From NCBI RefSeq assembly GCF_037126285.1, contig NZ_CP147012.1, positions 744,001-808,000 of the forward strand: DNA of 64,000 nucleotides, given 5' to 3'. The position numbers were made by a program, and so were the translations under genes. The DNA comes from Bernardetia sp. MNP-M8 (lineage in GTDB: Bacteria; Bacteroidota; Bacteroidia; Cytophagales; Bernardetiaceae). Positions 60,045 to 64,000 of this stretch are shown piece after piece. The notes beneath the pieces are model-generated. The model was not told where the DNA came from. It saw only the letters and a program-made list of their open reading frames with translations, and searched no databases. Numbering within the stretch: the first letter of the stretch is position 1; every line of letters starts with the position of its first letter.

Positions 60045-61244
60045 CTGTCAGACACTTTATACTCATCCGTAATTAGATTTCAAAAATATCTAAATTTTGA
60101 TTATTTTTAGCTTATGAATTTTCAACTTAGTATTTCTGAACGAGATATTTTAAAAGATTATCGTAAAAGTTCTTCAGGAAAGAAGGACTATATTCGTTGT
60201 ACTGTTCTTTTAGGTCTTGACCAAGGTAAGTCAGCAAAAGAGTTGTCAGAGCTTTTAGGTGTTGATTTAAGTAGTTTTTATAATTATGTAAAAAGTTATA
60301 ATTCCTGTGGTCTTTCTGGTTTTATTTCTTCTAATTATTTAGGTTTTTGGGGTAAGTTGGATAGTTTTGATTTGGCAGCTTTAGATAAAGAACTTCGTTC
60401 TCACTTGCATAAAAACTGCCAGTCTATTGCTTATTGGATAAAAGAAAATTTAGGTATTGATTACGCTATTAAAAGTCTTCCTAGTTTGATGAAACGTCTA
60501 GGTTTTTCTTATAAAAAGACAAAAACAGTTCCTGCTAAAGCTGATAAAGAACTTCAAACTCACTTTATAGAAGATATAGAGGCTTTGATAGAGCGTTTAG
60601 ATTCAGAAAATGCTGTTCTACTCTACGCAGATGCTGTTCATCCTCAATGGAATACCCGAAGTAATTATGCTTGGATTCCAACAGGAGAGGAAAGAGAAAT
60701 TAAAAGTAGTAGTGGTAGAAAGCGCATAAATTTGACAGGTACAGTAAACATTCAAAATCCAAGCGATATACTCATTAGTGAATCAGAAACAGTTGATTCA
60801 GAGAGTGTAAGAGAATTTTTAGATAAAGTAGAAGCAGCCTATTTAGATAAAAGCAAGGTGTATATGGTCTTAGACCAAGCCTCCTATTTCAAATCTTATT
60901 TGGTGCAAGACTGGGTATATGGCTCTAAAATAGAACTCATTTACTTGCCTGCCTACTCGCCTAATTTAAACTTAATTGAAAGACTTTGGAAGTTGATGAG
61001 AAAGAAAATAATTGATTATGAATACTACAATACATTTGAAAAATTTAGGACTAACGTCCTTGCATTTTTTGAATATATCGTTGATTATAAAGATGAGCTA
61101 GAAACACTTTTAGCACCTAATTTTCACGTCCAATTTTCGAAAACCAATTTCTATTGAGTATAACAAGTATCAGTACAGTTTAAAAAACTTTATCTGACAC
61201 TTATGAACGGCTTTAGCCCTCAACGAAATTAAAGTGTCTGATAG
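60045..61244 (+). mobile_element. IS630-family insertion sequence
   Basis: About 1.2 kb holding one transposase gene. The left end CTGTCAGACACTTTATACTC (from 60045) and the complement of the right end, CTATCAGACACTTTAATTTC (to 61244), match at 16 of 20 positions and act as terminal inverted repeats. TA occurs next to both ends (60042-60043 and 61242-61243), as expected for TA-targeting IS630 elements, but the exact boundary cannot be fixed by eye. Confidence 0.75.
60114..61157 (+). CDS. IS630-family transposase
   Basis: 347 residues, apparently intact and of full length. The N-terminal helix-turn-helix region is YIRCTVLLGLDQGKSAKELSELLGVDLSSFYNYVKSY, followed by a winged-helix-like part (GIDYAIKSLPSLMKRLGFSYKKTK). 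The DDE catalytic domain has D173 (YADAVHPQWN), D254 (MVLDQASYF) and E289 (PAYSPNLNLIERLWKLMRKK), giving the DD34E spacing of IS630. It cuts and pastes the element at TA dinucleotides. Confidence 0.95.
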   Translation: MNFQLSISERDILKDYRKSSSGKKDYIRCTVLLGLDQGKSAKELSELLGVDLSSFYNYVKSYNSCGLSGFISSNYLGFWGKLDSFDLAALDKELRSHLHKNCQSIAYWIKENLGIDYAIKSLPSLMKRLGFSYKKTKTVPAKADKELQTHFIEDIEALIERLDSENAVLLYADAVHPQWNTRSNYAWIPTGEEREIKSSSGRKRINLTGTVNIQNPSDILISESETVDSESVREFLDKVEAAYLDKSKVYMVLDQASYFKSYLVQDWVYGSKIELIYLPAYSPNLNLIERLWKLMRKKIIDYEYYNTFEKFRTNVLAFFEYIVDYKDELETLLAPNFHVQFSKTNFY

Positions 61245-61321
61245 CAACAGAAAACCCAATAAAACTTATTAAACAGTGTAGTGAGTCATAAAAAATTACT
61301 TTTATCTATCTTATTATCTCC

Positions 61322-64000
61322 ATGAAAACGGCTATCTTCTTTTTATTCTTTCTACTCTTATTTTATGGCTCTACTTTAAAGGCACAAGTCAATGACAATG
61401 AGCTTTGTATAAATGCCTCTCCTTTTTGTGCGAATTCTCCTAACCCATTACTCTATGCAGGAGGAACGGATAGACTTTCTGCTCCTTATGGAATTGATTA
61501 TGAGTGTTTGCTTACAACTCCTAATCCAGCATGGTTTTATATGAATATTGTTAGTGCAGGTACACATACCATTGAACTAGTTTCTATTAATAATGTAGAT
61601 GTAGATATTGCTATTTGGGGACCGTTTGCAGCAGGATCTTCTTTAGAAACTATTTGTAATCAGTTAAGTATAGGAACTATTGCTCCTGTTGATTGTAGTT
61701 ACTCAGCTGACCCCACCGAAACAATGAATTTCACCTCTACTGCTAGAGGAGAAATTTGGATAATGCTTATTACTAATTATTCAAATCAAGAAACTGATAT
61801 TACAGCTTTTCAATCAGCAGGAACAGGAATAACAGATTGTAGTATCGTTCCTTGTTCGGGTGTAATTGCAATAAATGGAGAAGAAAATGTTTGTAATACC
61901 TCCGTTAGTACATATTCTATTTCTTCTGGTGGAACTTCAAATTTAGTCTATTCTTTATCTCCTAGTAATGCAGGCATCATAAACGCATCAACAGGAAGAG
62001 TAACATGGAATTCTTCTTTTTCTGGGCGTGCTACTGTTTCGGTTAGAGCTTCTTATGATGATTGTGCAGACGCTACAGCTAATTATGCTGTGGAAGTTTC
62101 TTCTTCTTCGCCAATTACTTTATCTGCTTCTAAAAACCCTCTATGTGAAGGCGAAACGATTACATTTACAACTTCTAGTTCTTCTGCAAACTCTTCTACT
62201 AAATATGATTTTAAAGTAAATGGAGTTTCTGTTCAAAATACCACAAGTAATATATTTACTTCAAATTTATTAGCAAACAATGATAGAGTAGAAGTAACTC
62301 AAATAAATACTGGTTGTAATTCTGTAAGCAACCAAATTACAGTAACTATTCTTCCAAAACCCACCGTTTCGCTTTCGGCTTCTTCTACCAATTTGGCTTG
62401 TGGAGAAACAGAAATTATGTTTACAGCAACAGGAACAAACCTAAATAATGCAAATTATGATTTTCAGATAAATGATGTTTCTGTTCAAAACTCTACTCAA
62501 AATATATTTGCTTCTTCTTCTTTATCAAATAATGATGTGATTAAAGTAGTTGTGGATAATGGAAGTTGTTCAGTTACTAGCAATCAGATTAGAATGACTG
62601 CAAATTCAGAATTGGAGGTAATTCTTTCAGCTTCTTCTCTAATCATTTGTCCTAATTCAGAAGTAACTTTTAGTGTTGCTACAAATCCAACTTTACAAAA
62701 CCTGAACTATGATTTCAAAATAAATGGCGTTTCTGTTCAAAACTCTACTCAAGATACATTTATATCTTCTTCGCTTTCCAATAATGATAAAATAACCGTA
62801 ACAGTTTCTAGCCAAAACTGTCAAGGAACAAGCAATGAGGTTATTATTCAAATAAATAATGATTTGAATGTAAATCTTTCAGCTTCCAAAACGACGATTT
62901 GTCAGGACGAAGAAATCATTTTTACGGCTGATGAGGATTTTGAAAATTATGATTTTAGGATTAATGGTAATTCTATTCAAAATTCTTCTTCAAATATATT
63001 TACCTCAAATTCAATTTCTAATAGCGATATTGTAAGTGTTTTGGTAAATAGTGGAAATTGTGAAGTAACCAGTAATTCTGTTTCTATAGAAGTTGTTCCA
63101 AACATAAATGTAACTCTATCAGCCACAAAAACAGTTTTGTCGTGTCAAGATTCAGAAATTATTTTTACAGCAAATCCTATTCAAAATGCCACTTATGATT
63201 TTAGAATAAATGGTATTTCTGTCCAAAGTGGCACTCAAAATACGCTTTCTTCTACTTCTTTATCTGTTGTTTTAAAAAATAATGATGTAATTGATGTGGG
63301 TGTAAATAATGAAAGTTGTGAGGCTGTAAGTAATAAAATTATGCTCACTCAAAGTCAAAATTTGGATGTCACTCTTTCAGCTTCAAAAACAACTTTGACC
63401 TGTCAAGATACAGATATAATTTTTAGAACTTCTGTAAGTGCGAATTTACAAAATGGAAATTATGATTTTAGAATAAATGATATTTCTGTTCAGAATAGCT
63501 TTCAAAACATATTTTCTTCGGCTTCTTTATCAGAAGCTTTAAAAAGTAATGATAAAATTACAGTCATTGTAACAAATGGAAGTTGTTCCCAAACGAGCAA
63601 TGAAATAGTAATTACTTTTACAGAAACATTGAATGTAGAACTTTTAGCTTCCAAAATCACTATTGAAGAAGGTGAAAATATAGTTTTTACAGCAAATTCA
63701 GATATAGAAAATTTAAACTATGATTTTAGAATAAATGATGTTTCTGTTCAGAATGGAAACTCCTCAGTTTTTAACTCAAATTCTATTTCTACTCCTTTAA
63801 AAACCAATGATGTCGTAACTGTAATTATTAGAAAAGGAAGTTGTAGTGCAGAGAGTAATGAAGTTATAATCACTATTGAATCCAAAACAACAGGAATTTA
63901 TCCAAACCCAACACCTGATAAAATTATCTATAACCTCACCTCAGAAAGTAAAGGTGCTTATACAATTCGTGTTTTTGATGCGATTGGAAAGTCTATTTGG
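61322..64000 (+). CDS. secreted T9SS repeat protein (3' end beyond the window)
   Basis: At least 893 residues, open to the edge. Signal peptide (1-21, ending TLKAQ). Residues about 22-185 form a beta-sandwich found in Bacteroidota surface proteins (AWFYMNIVSAGTHTIELVS; VDVDIAIWGPF). Then a GVIAINGEENVC Ig-like piece and, from about residue 263, seven repeats of about 84 residues. The closing part TTGIYPNPTPDK followed by GAYTIRVFDAIGKSIW is the T9SS type A sorting domain, of which only the last 30 or so residues should be missing. A surface adhesin is the likely role. The IS630 element sits 77 bp upstream and may have cut its promoter. Confidence 0.9.
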   Translation, partial: MKTAIFFLFFLLLFYGSTLKAQVNDNELCINASPFCANSPNPLLYAGGTDRLSAPYGIDYECLLTTPNPAWFYMNIVSAGTHTIELVSINNVDVDIAIWGPFAAGSSLETICNQLSIGTIAPVDCSYSADPTETMNFTSTARGEIWIMLITNYSNQETDITAFQSAGTGITDCSIVPCSGVIAINGEENVCNTSVSTYSISSGGTSNLVYSLSPSNAGIINASTGRVTWNSSFSGRATVSVRASYDDCADATANYAVEVSSSSPITLSASKNPLCEGETITFTTSSSSANSSTKYDFKVNGVSVQNTTSNIFTSNLLANNDRVEVTQINTGCNSVSNQITVTILPKPTVSLSASSTNLACGETEIMFTATGTNLNNANYDFQINDVSVQNSTQNIFASSSLSNNDVIKVVVDNGSCSVTSNQIRMTANSELEVILSASSLIICPNSEVTFSVATNPTLQNLNYDFKINGVSVQNSTQDTFISSSLSNNDKITVTVSSQNCQGTSNEVIIQINNDLNVNLSASKTTICQDEEIIFTADEDFENYDFRINGNSIQNSSSNIFTSNSISNSDIVSVLVNSGNCEVTSNSVSIEVVPNINVTLSATKTVLSCQDSEIIFTANPIQNATYDFRINGISVQSGTQNTLSSTSLSVVLKNNDVIDVGVNNESCEAVSNKIMLTQSQNLDVTLSASKTTLTCQDTDIIFRTSVSANLQNGNYDFRINDISVQNSFQNIFSSASLSEALKSNDKITVIVTNGSCSQTSNEIVITFTETLNVELLASKITIEEGENIVFTANSDIENLNYDFRINDVSVQNGNSSVFNSNSISTPLKTNDVVTVIIRKGSCSAESNEVIITIESKTTGIYPNPTPDKIIYNLTSESKGAYTIRVFDAIGKSIW
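62110..63880 (+). repeat. seven tandem protein repeats of about 84 residues
   Basis: Each unit runs L.ASKT.L.C.....IIFTA....NYDFRINGISVQN....F.S.SLSNNDVI.V.V....C...SN, with the block YDF(R/K/Q)IN(G/D)(V/I)SVQN nearly invariant. Cysteines recur as a pair per unit except in the last, which has lost the first one. DNA identity between units is moderate, so the expansion is not recent. Confidence 0.85.

Noticed and set aside
1-64000. tRNA, rRNA and CRISPR arrays
   Set aside because: No T-loop/acceptor pattern, no rRNA-like conserved blocks and no regularly spaced repeats of CRISPR type were found on reading; the only tandem arrays are within protein genes.

Overview
The window is AT-rich chromosomal DNA of a member of the Bacteroidota, most likely a Cytophagales relative (Bernardetia/Flexibacter-like; the genus is a guess). 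The grounds are three large secreted proteins with type IX secretion (T9SS) C-terminal signals, a TonB-dependent receptor with an N-terminal carboxypeptidase-like domain, many lipoproteins, a Rho with a long charged N-terminal insertion, and promoters of the Bacteroidota type (TTTG-N19-TAnnTTTG) without Shine-Dalgarno sequences. I see no rRNA, tRNA or CRISPR array.

Layout. 0-7.2 kb: a conserved acidic small protein, envelope proteins, an SSS sodium:solute symporter operon (small membrane protein, symporter, lipoprotein), two DUF937-like proteins and a small HExxH protein. 7.2-14.2 kb: rho with a long leader, a TetR regulator with an alpha/beta hydrolase and three matching operator palindromes, and tex. 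14.5-23.2 kb: lipoproteins, a FecA-like TonB receptor, a membrane-anchored TPR protein and several unknowns. 23.2-38.1 kb: a decayed duplication, read on the minus strand as aminotransferase - giant T9SS protein - 72-residue PID-CTERM-like protein, then a wrecked aminotransferase copy - second giant T9SS protein - identical 72-residue protein. 38.3-48.9 kb: an M49-like metallopeptidase lipoprotein, an FKBP lipoprotein, an OmpA-domain protein, a C2-like lipoprotein, a long-chain acyl-CoA ligase, a phosphoribosyltransferase and a prohibitin-like lipoprotein. 48.9-53.0 kb: a MITE-like palindromic structure next to a type IIG-like restriction-methylation enzyme. 53.3-56.5 kb: a stress operon of a PspA-like coiled-coil protein and three TerD paralogues. 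57.3-59.4 kb: groES-groEL. 60.0-61.3 kb: an IS630-family element just upstream of a third T9SS protein with seven internal repeats, cut by the window end.

The most interesting material is (i) the 15-kb duplicated T9SS/PID-CTERM locus, in which two proteins with unrelated N-terminal modules carry a nearly identical C-terminal cassette of about 590 residues; (ii) the TetR circuit, with identical 20-bp operator copies before and at the end of the hydrolase gene, the last forming the hydrolase stop codon; (iii) a perfect 40-bp palindrome framed by 18-bp inverted repeats; and (iv) a family of short hairpins sharing the motif CACCAACAACGGC or its core, scattered through intergenic DNA including the groES-groEL gap.
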